From the NCBI RefSeq assembly GCF_010093535.1, contig NW_022985182.1, positions 445,785 through 509,784 of the forward strand: a stretch of DNA of 64,000 bases, written 5' to 3'. This DNA comes from Lindgomyces ingoldianus (lineage: Eukaryota > Ascomycota > Dothideomycetes > Pleosporales > Lindgomycetaceae). Numbering within the stretch: position 1 is the first letter of the stretch; each line of letters begins with the position of its first letter. The position numbers and the translations under genes are program-made. This document shows, in pieces, positions 56,272 to 64,000 of this stretch. Under the pieces are notes generated by a model. The model was not told where the DNA came from. It saw only the letters and a program-made list of their open reading frames with translations, and ran no database searches.

Positions 56272-56685
56272 ATGCCACCGCCGACACCCCCACCAAAATA
56301 CCTCTATAAAATCCTGCCCTCCGCCCCACCCACCCCTCTCCCGCCCCGCCTGCCCCTCTCAGACCTCGACCGCACAGACGGTTACATTCATCTCAGCACA
56401 GCGGAACAAGTTCCCGGGACCGCTGAGAAGTTTTTTAGTGGATTTGAGGAGCTGTGGTTGTTGAAGATAGAGTATAGGGTGCTTGCTAAAGACGAGGGGA
56501 AAGAGGCAGGCGGGGATGGGGCAGAAGGGAAGGAGGGTGATAAGAAGGGGGTTTTAAAGTGGGAGGAAGTTGGCAGAGGGTGTTTTGCACATTTTTTTGG
56601 TGCGGATTTGGGGATTGGGAATGTGGAGAGTGTGGTTAAGGTTGAGAGGGGGAGGACGTGGGGAGGTTTAAAGTTGGAGTGGTGA
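56272..56685 (+). CDS. DUF952 family protein
   Basis: A single-exon gene of 137 aa with ATG and TGA. The family's signature is clear: KYLYKILPSAPP at the start, then DLDRTDGYIHLSTAEQVPGT (residues about 31-50) and a GCFAHFFGADLGIGNVESV segment near the end. An Asp/Glu/Gly/Lys-rich insert (about 75-97) lengthens a loop. Proteins with DUF952 are small, soluble and widely distributed in bacteria and fungi, and their biochemical role is not established. The codon composition is Pro-rich in the first 30 residues. No targeting signal is seen. Confidence 0.85.
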   Translation: MPPPTPPPKYLYKILPSAPPTPLPPRLPLSDLDRTDGYIHLSTAEQVPGTAEKFFSGFEELWLLKIEYRVLAKDEGKEAGGDGAEGKEGDKKGVLKWEEVGRGCFAHFFGADLGIGNVESVVKVERGRTWGGLKLEW

Positions 56686-57455
56686 TCGGGGTTGGATGAG
56701 GAGTTTTCTGGAGCTCACGCCGGGCTTGGCGGATGAGGGTGGAAGGATGAAACGAATGATGAAGGAGAAGGAGAATATGGTAGATTGGGATTCTAGGTAT
56801 GTGTTTAGATTGCCTGTTTTTGGATGCCATGGGATATACTATTGATACTGATAGTGGGTACAGATAGGGCGTTAGGAAGTGGCATTGCGTATTTGTCGTA
56901 TGGAATGGAATATACTGAGAAATTGACTGGTGGGCAAAGGTAAGGCTTTAGGCAAACTTTATCGGTATATATACTCAAAAGTGAGTTCCTAGCCACTTTG
57001 TTAAACCAAAGGCTTGTCAATAATTTATGGCACTTGGTACTTGAAATTTGTACCCGGTAATATTCCAGGATACTCTCTCAGACGTGAGAACATGCAATCC
57101 AACAACAATTTAGGTAGCGGGATCTCATATGCATTTCAGAGTGATGAAAGCTGCACCATATATCCAAGTTCGATAGAAGAATGCACTTTAAGGGGCATTA
57201 AGGCAACTCTGGAAGCAGCTACATCCCATGTTCGCGATACCGTATTACCTCGCAAACTCCTAATGTTGGGTCAATGCTAGGCTATTGCTTGCAGTGGTCG
57301 GGCTAGGTGCCCCATTCGGATCAACGTCAAGGTAAGGGTTTGCCAAAACCCCTACGAGTAATCCCTAGAGAAGGAGCACCCGCAGTCTAAAAGTGTAAGT
57401 ATAGGAAGGAGCTTATCCTCAAGCTCTCATTTCCAAGTGCCGACCAAAACACCTA
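56686..57455. other. Intergenic region before the degenerate block
   Basis: No gene seen. From about 57000 on, the sequence becomes a patchwork of short frames broken by stops, which marks the start of the decayed region. Confidence 0.5.
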
Positions 57456-58660
57456 ATGCCTGTTAAAGCTCCGTCCAATATATGTACCCAGATTCCTATT
57501 CAACCCACTCTTATGGAATTGAGAAACTCAGTCGCTGGTGGCTGCCCTCTATGCACTGTCATCCTGGAAAACTTAGAGCAGAGAGGCATGGACGTAGACG
57601 GAGTCTTAGGAACATTTCTTGGATCTTCGAGGACTCTTAGATTATACGATCTAGACTGGTATAACTGATCCGGACCTACTGATTGTGAATTTAGGTGTGA
57701 GCTTAAAGTATTAATTATCGAATGACATATCGAGTTCTCGAGCCATGAGGCCTGGGTTGAACTGCCGCGTCGAAGTGGGGCGATAGAGCAGCAAGTTTAG
57801 TACCACCACTCAATCATGGCAGTTTAGCAATAGCTTGGTAAAACTTTTACCTGTAAGAAGCATGTACACCAGGTCAAACCTCGCAATGAACCTCGCAAAA
57901 GGTTGGATATCAACTTGCACCTTAAAACATCTGGGCTGTAGGGGGTGGAGCTTCTCCCTTCGTTGTGACACACTTGATTGAAGTTATCAATGATCACAAC
58001 ACACGGTTTGTTGATAGGAGGCTCGAGCACAGCGCTCCTTCATATTTTTTGCCTAAGCTGTTGCTAGGGTGACAAATCTGTTCTGGTCCTGAAAACCTCG
58101 CTAATTAAGGAGTTCAGATATTCCATGCCAGTACACTCTCTTCATTTAACCATAAGGGTGGATTACAAGTAACTTACTGACTTGGTCCGTATCTTTTCTG
58201 AATTGACTCTCTTTGTACCTTGCAAGGCGACTCTGAGGACTGGACAAGAGGAGTGGTAGCATTGGTTGCCTGGGATTCTTTAGACGTCGATAACCATCAC
58301 AACTATCTCGCAGAGTAGGCTGCGGATATTTCACTGCATGAAATTGAGCACGTTCTAAAGCCTAGAATGATATTGATTGCGCCTCCTCAAATCAACTCTC
58401 TCCGTAAGCCTTGGAAGGAGACAAAATTATGGGCACCTCGCTTAAGCAGAGCGGAGTCGAAGATCCACGAGTACTCTTTTCCGATACGTACCCATCTAGA
58501 CACTGCCACAGCACCGGCTACTACAAGCCCGTATCATTCGGTCTTATACCAGAATTTACGGACGGCGATTTGGGTTGCTACACAAGAATAGGATACGTTT
58601 GGATGAGAGGCGATACATGTCCGAGACTGGAGAGCTTTCTAATCTGGAGGGCATTCATAT
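57456..58660 (+). pseudogene. Fragment of a HET-family gene
   Basis: The 70-codon frame at 57456-57668 reads TLMELRNSVAGGCPLCTVIL followed by ENLEQRG, matching the cysteine-bearing head of fungal HET proteins (compare CKTCQAIAEYF in the intact HET gene at 27-29 kb). After a stop at 57666 the coding trace continues only in short, interrupted pieces up to the transposon border at 58664; for example, the frame at 58411-58671 holds protein-like sequence with TYPSRHCHSTGYYKP. No HET core block (ALSYVWG-like) is intact. It is probably a decayed paralogue truncated near the insertion site. Only the first 70 codons support the HET assignment; the rest is inference. Confidence 0.45.
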
Positions 58661-58663
58661 ACG

Positions 58664-58665
58664 TA
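58664..58665. repeat. TA target-site duplication, left copy
   Basis: The dinucleotide TA directly precedes the left inverted repeat of the Fot1/pogo-like element. Its partner is at 61563-61564. TA duplication is the hallmark of the Tc1/mariner/pogo superfamily. Confidence 0.7.
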
Positions 58666-58732
58666 ACGTAATCCACCAGTGAGCTGCGTACACCACTGAG
58701 CTGCGCACCCCACCAAAACGCGACACGACGCG
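58666..58732 (+). repeat. Left terminal inverted repeat of the Fot1/pogo-like element
   Basis: Pairs with the reverse complement of about 61500-61562. It contains an internal direct repeat: AGTGAGCTGCGTACACCA is followed by CTGAGCTGCGCACCCC, a possible transposase-binding arrangement. Confidence 0.85.
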
Positions 58733-59656
58733 TCCACCTTTTTGACCATGGCTCTACAACGACGAGCTCAATTACTATTAAAGGAAGGCAGACTTAGTCT
58801 TGCCCTTGTCTCAATCAAGTCTAATCCTTATTAGTCAATTCGCGCTATGGCAGCATCCTACAATGTTCCTGAATTAACCCTCTGGTCGCGCCTCCGTGGT
58901 GTCTAAGCTAGAATTAAGATAACATCCACTAAACATAAGCTATCGCCTCTTAAAAAGCAGTCTCTTGTTTGCTAGATCCTGGACCTTAGTAGACAAGGCT
59001 TTCCACCCTATATCATTAATGTACGCCTAATGGCAGACGTCCTGCTTCATGCTCAAGGCCAGATCCCGCCTCCACAGCCTGTTGGCAAGAACTGGGTGTC
59101 ACGCTTTGTCAACAGCCAGGCAGAGCTTATAACTAAGTGGGACAGAAAGCTGCATGCTTAGCGTGCTCTCTATTAGGATCCAGTCAAGTTTAGAGCCTAG
59201 TTTAAGCTTATTAAAGACACGCGTTAGAAGTGCAGCATACTAGATAAAGATATATACAATTTTAATAAGACAGGGTTTATAATAGGGGTTGCAAGCACGT
59301 CTAAGGTTGTTACAAGCTCTAATACTGTTAGCTAAGCAGTTGCTGTACAGCCTAGTAATCGCAACTAGGTCACAATAATTAAGTGTGTGAACGCGTCTAG
59401 CTAGGGGCTCCCACTACTTATCATCTTGTCTAAAAAGCTACACTAAGCTAGCTAGTATCAAGAAATTCCTAGTAACTAGTCGCTTACAGTAGGCAATAAT
59501 AGCTAGACAACTAACCAGCTTAGCTTAGACTAGCTTAAGCACCTTAACAATCAGACTGCAGCTCGCTCAGCTAGAGCTTATACTAGATGGCCATGGCAGC
59601 CATGCAACGCCTGAGTTTAATCAGTACTGCGCAGAGAACAAGATTATCAGTCTCTG

Positions 59657-59664
59657 TATGCCTG
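59657..59664. repeat. 8-bp target-site duplication, left copy
   Basis: TATGCCTG immediately left of the nested element; an identical copy lies at 60743-60750. An 8-bp duplication is typical of hAT transposons. Confidence 0.9.
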
Positions 59665-60742
59665 CAGCGTGGCCAACAGTACGTAGTACGTTACGTTTGA
59701 GCTTTTTTCTGCTAGTAACTTCTCAATTTAGTAGTACTTTTGTACGTAAGCAGTAAATTAATTGGCAAGTACGTAACGTAACAGTAACTTCTTAAAATCC
59801 TTATACTTTTGTACTTTTTGCAAGAAGTTTTGTTAGTCTAGGTTAAAATTATTCTAGCAGAAGCTTTTTAGCCTAGATGAAACGCCCTGCTGTTAGTATA
59901 GCTTAAATTAATTATCTAGAGCAGCTTAGGCTAGAGCTTTTTTAAAGGTAGAGACTCTCTAGCTGTATACAACTGCCTTAACAACAATTTAAATTGTATA
60001 GCCAGCGCAGTAGATACAGTGTTTAGTAGTAAGAGGCAAATAAAGCTTTTTAGCTAAAGTTATAATAGTCTCTACTTAACATGTTGTTAGTAATATAGTA
60101 ATAGAATTTAAATGTAATTTTATAGTCCTTAAGCACCTTAATAATCTCTAGCACTTAATTCTCCCTAGTGTGGTCTCTGTATAGATTGTTAAAGCTAATA
60201 AGAAGGTCTCTGTGCTAGTATTTAGCATCTATGTAGAGGATGTTAGTGTTGTAGTTTTATACTAAAAAAATAAGCTACTACCTCTAGGCAGAATAAGTAG
60301 TTTAGAGAAGTCTATATATTAACACTTAGCGTGATTTTACTATAGGCTAATTTTAGTATTATTTAAATCTCCTGCTTCTAGCGCACTAGACTGTTCTAGA
60401 TATAGGTTAAAAGTGTAGTGTAGGAAGATAGTATAGTGTTAAGAAGGTTAGCGCAGTTCTAAGTAAGTACCCTGTGGGTTTTAGCTAAAGATGCGTTTCT
60501 AAAGGTTTAATCTTAAGAAATAACCTAGTTTATTACTACAGCTTAAAAAGCTTCCTCCTGCTAGGCCCTATAAACAGGAGGGAAATCTTCTAAAATATGA
60601 CCTCTCTGACCTGTACTACAGTACGTACTTAGCAATTTACTGTACAAAAGTTACGTCTCACATTTTGACTACGTTTGTACGCCTCACGTGATTACTACGT
60701 TCACGTAGTTACGTTACGTACTACGGACTGTTGGCCACGCTG
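59665..60742. mobile_element. Nested hAT-like non-autonomous element
   Basis: A 1078-bp insertion inside the Fot1/pogo-like transposase. Both ends carry a terminal inverted repeat of about 33 bp starting CAGCGTGGCCAACAGT (then A or C, CGTAGTACGT, T or A, ACGT). The 8-bp direct flanking repeat TATGCCTG and the CAGnG start identify the hAT superfamily. The interior is AT-rich with no long frame and no dimerisation-domain relic, so it is a non-autonomous or fully mutated copy. It is younger than the outer element, because the two halves of the outer reading frame join exactly across it. Confidence 0.88.
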
Positions 60743-60750
60743 TATGCCTG
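60743..60750. repeat. 8-bp target-site duplication, right copy
   Basis: TATGCCTG, identical to 59657-59664; it marks the right edge of the nested hAT-like element. Confidence 0.9.
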
Positions 60751-61499
60751 CTCATAGCTCTCATCTTCTGCAGCCTCTAGATGTCAGCTGTTTTGCGCCT
60801 CTTAAGCAAGCGTACAAACAGCAGATGTTAGAGCTCACACACAATTAAGTTTTCTACATTAACAAGAACAAGTTTCTTGCTATCTGTAAGCGCATTAGGC
60901 CTGCTCTATATACAGAGCAGACAATTAAGAGTGGCTTTTAAGCAGTAGGCTTAGTCCCACACTGTCCTAAGCGTGTCTTATTGTTACTTACTGTCGTCCA
61001 AACGCTGTCTCCTCCAAGGCAAGAAGCAGACAGTGAGAGGCGCTAGGCTGCAGAGACGCCTCACACAGTTGCTCAGCTGCAGCAGCAGGCTTAGCTGCTC
61101 TGTAACTACCTTAGTCATTAATTGCAGAGCCCTACAAGCTAAGCTCTAGCTTAGCTTGTTAAGGAATGTTAAATAGCAATGCTCTTTGCAACAATCCTTA
61201 CTAAGGAGAACACTAAGCTACGTTAGGCTAACTATTGCTAAGAGCAAAAGAGGCGACAGCGACAGCAGTATATTGCTACAGGAGGGACTCTCACAGGCCA
61301 GGAAGGTCAAAGGCTAGCTGCAGAGGCAGAAATAAGGGAGCAGTACCAGGCATCTCAGAGCTATCAGCGAGCACCACCAACGTGCTCAAAGTGCCATGTG
61401 CAAGGCCACAGGAGGACTTAATGTAGAAGTAATTAGGAATATTTTGTATATATATTTATATAGGTTTAATTTAGTTGTTGTTCAGTTACTAGTCAAAAA

Positions 61500-61562
61500 G
61501 GCGCACGCATTTTGGTGGGGTGCGCAGCTCACTGGTGTACGCAGCTCACTGGCGGATTACGT
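61500..61562 (-). repeat. Right terminal inverted repeat of the Fot1/pogo-like element
   Basis: Reverse complement of the left repeat at 58666-58732 with a handful of mismatches, mostly transitions. It is followed by TA at 61563-61564. Confidence 0.85.
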
Positions 61563-61564
61563 TA

Positions 61565-61934
61565 GTGTAATAGTCTCAGAACCAATTAGCCACACGCACC
61601 TGTATAGTTCCACCATTGACCTGTGAGCACTAATTAAGGAATATTGCCAAAACACCAAGTGGTGAACGGTTAGACTATTTCAGTATCAGACCCCATTTCA
61701 TCACCCACTCACCCATTTCATAATATCACACCCATGGTTTGCGTACATATCTATCTATTCCTCCTCGATCCTTTAATCCAAGCCACTCTAATCAATCCCA
61801 AATCTCCTCTCTCTATCCTTCAATTACCCCCCATCCAACTCATACACTCACAACTTGCATCCCTCTACTCCCACAATATCTACCTCTACGGCTAACTCCA
61901 GTAGATTTCCTCTACCTTGCGTCTCCCCGATGTT
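61565..61934. other. Spacer between the transposon and the membrane-protein pseudogene
   Basis: Pyrimidine-rich on the plus strand, with several CACCCA and CATTTCAT repeats near 61690-61735. No gene is seen. Confidence 0.5.
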
Positions 61935-62585
61935 CTAAGCATCTAATTTACTTATCCCCACTTCTTCCGCGTCCATTTCATTGATATTCTGCATATCGAA
62001 TTCGTGTCGCCCAACTACCGCCAGCTCATATTGTACCTGCTCCTGTTCTTCGTCTAGGTCCTTCTTTGGGGGGGAGCTGTGGATCTGGGGTCTTCTTCTG
62101 CGGACAACAAACATGTAACTAAGGAAGAAGAGGAGGACAATGAAGAGAGATATGCTGATGAAAATTGCGGCTCTTTACTTTACAATCGGGCTCGGGGGGT
62201 AGCTTGTGGTTGTTGTGAGTGTTGAGGTTGCGGAAAACGACGGGGATGTTGTGGCTAGAGGAGAATTCGACGTGGGAGATGCCGAGTGTATCGATGACCG
62301 AGTCGAGGTTTTAGGAATCATGATTGAGCTTAAGGGTTGTATTGGAAGTGTTGAAGATGGAGTTGAGGCTGCCGTCGATTTCCTCTTTGTTGAGCGAGGG
62401 GAAGATTGGCCCAATGCTGGAGATGAGCTCTGAGGCACTCGTATAGACGATGAAGGTTCCTGCGGCGAAGGCATTTGCACCGGCGTCCGCGTCGAAAGTA
62501 AGTTCAACGGAGGTGCAGCGCCTTTAGATAATAAGGTTTGAATGATTTGCTCGCTGCTCTGCTGAACCCGAGACAGGGCCTCCAA
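61935..62585 (-). pseudogene. Frameshifted pseudogene of a single-pass membrane protein
   Basis: Protein-like sequence runs down the minus strand but changes frame and is broken. The first part reads SRVQQSSEQIIQTLLSKGAA, then a frameshift near 62520, then ELTFDADAGANAFAAGTFIV and SSIGPIFPSLNKEEIDGSLN. A TAA stop follows near 62320, then HVEFSSSHNIPVVFRNLN, a second shift near 62180, a clear membrane helix (AAIFISISLFIVLLFFLSYM), a basic VVRRRR stop-transfer and an acidic cytoplasmic tail to a TAG at 61935-61937. Its 5' end stops abruptly at the repeat-derived sequence near 62588. I do not recognise the family. Splicing could explain one break but hardly all three. Confidence 0.55.
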
Positions 62586-62587
62586 CG

Positions 62588-63420
62588 GGCCGTACTACGG
62601 TCTGTACAAAGTGAGCCGTAACGGTAACGTTATCAGCAGGAACATACCAAGTTTGTGAGCTGTACTGTACGTTTAGTAATGCCCTAGGTACAGTACGTAG
62701 TACAGACTGTGTTACCCTTTTAGGAAGTTTATATAACAATTTTAGAGAAGTAAAAGGGCTCTAGCAAGCAGTACGCTTATAGAAGCATTTAGAGGAGTTT
62801 TTAAAGCTCTAATTAGCTATATGTTTTATAAAGGCACTTAAATCTCTTTCTAGGTTTTTTTAATTTATTTATGTGAAGTCTGTTATTTTAAAAAGGCTTA
62901 TTGCTAACTATTTTTAATTATAGACTTATCTATCTCCACGCCTTACTACTTTATAGGCCTTACCTAGTTAATGTTACAACCACTAGAGAAACAGGGCTAG
63001 TGGGACTCTAACGACCCAGAAGAGTTGGCAGACTGCGGGGAAAGGTGCCCTGGAATCACGTAACAACCTAGAGCGGACAAAGGGTAATTGCAAATCTTAG
63101 CAGGTAATTGCAGATCTTAGGAGGTGATTGCAAGTCTTAGCAGATAATTATAGGCCTTAATAGAAGATTGGTAGTCTTAAGTAAGTGCACTTCTTATTTG
63201 TTAGCAACTACTCTTAAGTATATAGTCTAGCCCTTCTGTCTTATCTAAGTGTAAGGCCGCTAGTCCTTACAAAGGATAATGCACTGCAAGGCCGGAAGCG
63301 ACTTGTACTACGGTCCTTACGCGCGACAGGTATATATACTGTTCTGTACGCAGTATCAACTGTTAGTTGATTATTCGCACCTTTTTGGTTGTATTGGAGC
63401 AGTGGTACAGAGCCCCGTCC
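62588..63420. other. AT-rich, repeat-derived sequence
   Basis: It begins with GTACTACG/CGTAGTAC words (62592-62705) similar to those in the inverted repeats of the nested hAT-like element. Then comes strongly AT-rich sequence without frames, an LTR-like stretch starting TGTTACAACC (62972) and the 20-bp tandem repeat. Element boundaries could not be fixed: no matching target duplication was found around the LTR-like part. Confidence 0.45.
63083..63182. repeat. 20-bp tandem repeat, five copies
   Basis: Units of exactly 20 bases: GGTAATTGCAAATCTTAGCA, then four variants with the same G-A-T-T-G and C-T-T-A core. The first three are nearly identical and the last two have drifted, mainly by C-to-T/G-to-A-type changes. 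It lies inside LTR-like sequence. Confidence 0.9.
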
Positions 63421-64000
63421 TTACATCTACACTCGTAATAAAATAGAATTATACTGAGGTGGCATTTCCTCACGACCATATATGATCTCCGAGAAATGCT
63501 AATTCGACAGCGGAGGGAAGGAGAGGACTTAACGGAAGACACCACTTCAATTGATCGCTTAGAAGAACTTTGGCGCCATGTATTATTCTACCCTCTGTGC
63601 CTTCTAATACAAATAAGGCTTTTAGCACGAGAATATAAGGCAGAAATTAGAGGCTACATTGTGGAATGCAGAAATTGAGAAGGGGGTGTTTGGTACACTG
63701 TCCCGGAGGAGAAATTAAATGTTTTAGAAGAGATGGTCAGCGTTTAACATGGGCGGGTCATGGGGAGGAGCCTCAGGCACCAATCTAAGCCTAATCGGGT
63801 AGGGCTTAACCCAATGGAGTAGTTTCGGTGCCAAGATAGTGAATTGAGGTAACTGATGACAGGACACCGGTACGTAGTGCAAAGGTCTGTGTCCGCCCCT
63901 TATCCTCTCAATACAGCAGGAACTAAACTGAGCAGGGATCATGTAACGATTAGATCTATGATAAAGGGCCAGAATATTCCAGCCTCTTTTACTAAAGGAG
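63421..64000. other. Right edge, no gene recognised
   Basis: A 60-codon plus-strand frame (63496-63678, MLIRQRREGEDLTEDTTSID) and a 72-codon minus-strand frame (63724-63942) have ATG starts but no motif. Either could be a decayed exon. I do not call a gene. Confidence 0.4.

Larger units (their letters stand above)
58748..61420 (+). pseudogene. Fot1/pogo transposase pseudogene
   Basis: Relics in order: an ATG at 58748 starting MALQRRAQLLLKEGRLSLAL, a stretch resembling the CENP-B-type helix-turn-helix region (VPELTLWSRLRGV, then PPPQPVGKNWVSRFVNSQAE), the DDE-domain motif LDGHGSHATPEF (from 59583) with CAENKIISLCMPA, then, after the nested insertion, CMPAHSSHLLQPLDVSCFAP (from 60742) and a zinc-knuckle-like CSKCHVQGHRRT end. 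Multiple in-frame TAG/TAA codons stand where Gln is expected, and the nested element splits the catalytic domain. It cannot make a functional enzyme. It is a transposase of the Tc1/mariner superfamily, DD-E type, pogo branch. Confidence 0.85.
58666..61562 (+). mobile_element. Fot1/pogo-like DNA transposon, degenerate, with nested insertion
   Basis: Terminal inverted repeats of about 60 bp: the left begins ACGTAATCCACCAGTGAGCT and the right, reverse-complemented, ACGTAATCCGCCAGTGAGCT. Both continue through GCGTACACCA and GCGCACCCCACCAAAA with few mismatches. TA flanks both ends. Removing the nested 1078-bp element and one 8-bp duplication leaves about 1.8 kb, the normal size of fungal Fot1-type elements. 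Internal transposase relics agree. The element is AT-shifted with many TAG/TAA where CAG/CAA are expected. Confidence 0.88.

Noticed and set aside
62972..63425. Solo LTR with TG..CA ends
   Set aside because: The ends look suitable, but no 5-bp target duplication or polypurine/primer-binding context was found, so boundaries cannot be claimed.
1..64000. CRISPR arrays, bacterial operons, rRNA or tRNA genes
   Set aside because: The sequence is eukaryotic with spliced genes. I saw no repeat-spacer pattern and no convincing tRNA B-box cloverleaf, although a tRNA scan would be needed to exclude one fully.

Overview
The window is nuclear DNA of a filamentous ascomycete (Pezizomycotina). The clearest marker is a Woronin-body HEX-1 gene, a structure found only in this group. 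Short introns (44-210 nt, GT..AG with CTRAY-like branch sites), HET and HeLo-NACHT incompatibility-type genes, a Zn2Cys6 regulator and a transposon full of CAG/CAA-to-TAG/TAA-like stops (the mark left by repeat-induced point mutation) agree with this. A leotiomycete is my best guess, but that is inference. Many genes are spliced and several true starts lie in small upstream exons, so models were rebuilt by splice-site and frame arithmetic.

Layout. 1-16 kb: an ankyrin-repeat protein (-), a two-domain EthD-like protein (-), a GPI-anchored PLC-like phosphodiesterase (-), a lipocalin-like protein (+), inositol-pentakisphosphate 2-kinase (-) and the SAGA subunit Spt8 (-). 16-24 kb: a large UPF1-like helicase with NF-X1 zinc fingers (Hrr1/SAD-3/ZNFX1 type, +), an unknown PxY-rich protein (+) and a Cys-rich single-pass membrane protein (+). 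24-27 kb is gene-poor. 27-34.5 kb holds the most striking locus: a HET-domain gene (-) head to head, 345 bp apart, with a seven-exon NLR-type gene (+) whose product reads HeLo, NACHT, ankyrin repeats, SPRY. 37-44.5 kb: a 2-oxoglutarate/Fe(II) oxygenase (-), hex1 with an in-frame N-terminal extension exon (-), and a Zn2Cys6 transcription factor whose zinc cluster is split by an intron (-). 47.7-56.7 kb: a GH18 chitinase with a chitin-binding CBM18 inserted in the catalytic domain (+), a CCDC47-family ER protein (-), a 68-aa cytochrome oxidase subunit in four exons (-) facing a large mitochondrial PPR-like protein (+), and a DUF952 protein (+).

57-64 kb is degenerate. It holds a HET-gene fragment, a mutated Fot1/pogo-type DNA transposon (58666-61562, TA target duplication) carrying a 1078-bp nested hAT-like element (59665-60742) with 8-bp target duplications, a frameshifted membrane-protein pseudogene, and AT-rich repeat-derived sequence with a 20-bp tandem repeat.

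Functional themes: non-self recognition and cell death (HET plus HeLo-NLR), septal plugging after damage (HEX-1), chromatin and RNA silencing (Spt8, Hrr1-like helicase), and mitochondrial respiration (COX7-like plus PPR, sharing a 243-bp promoter region).
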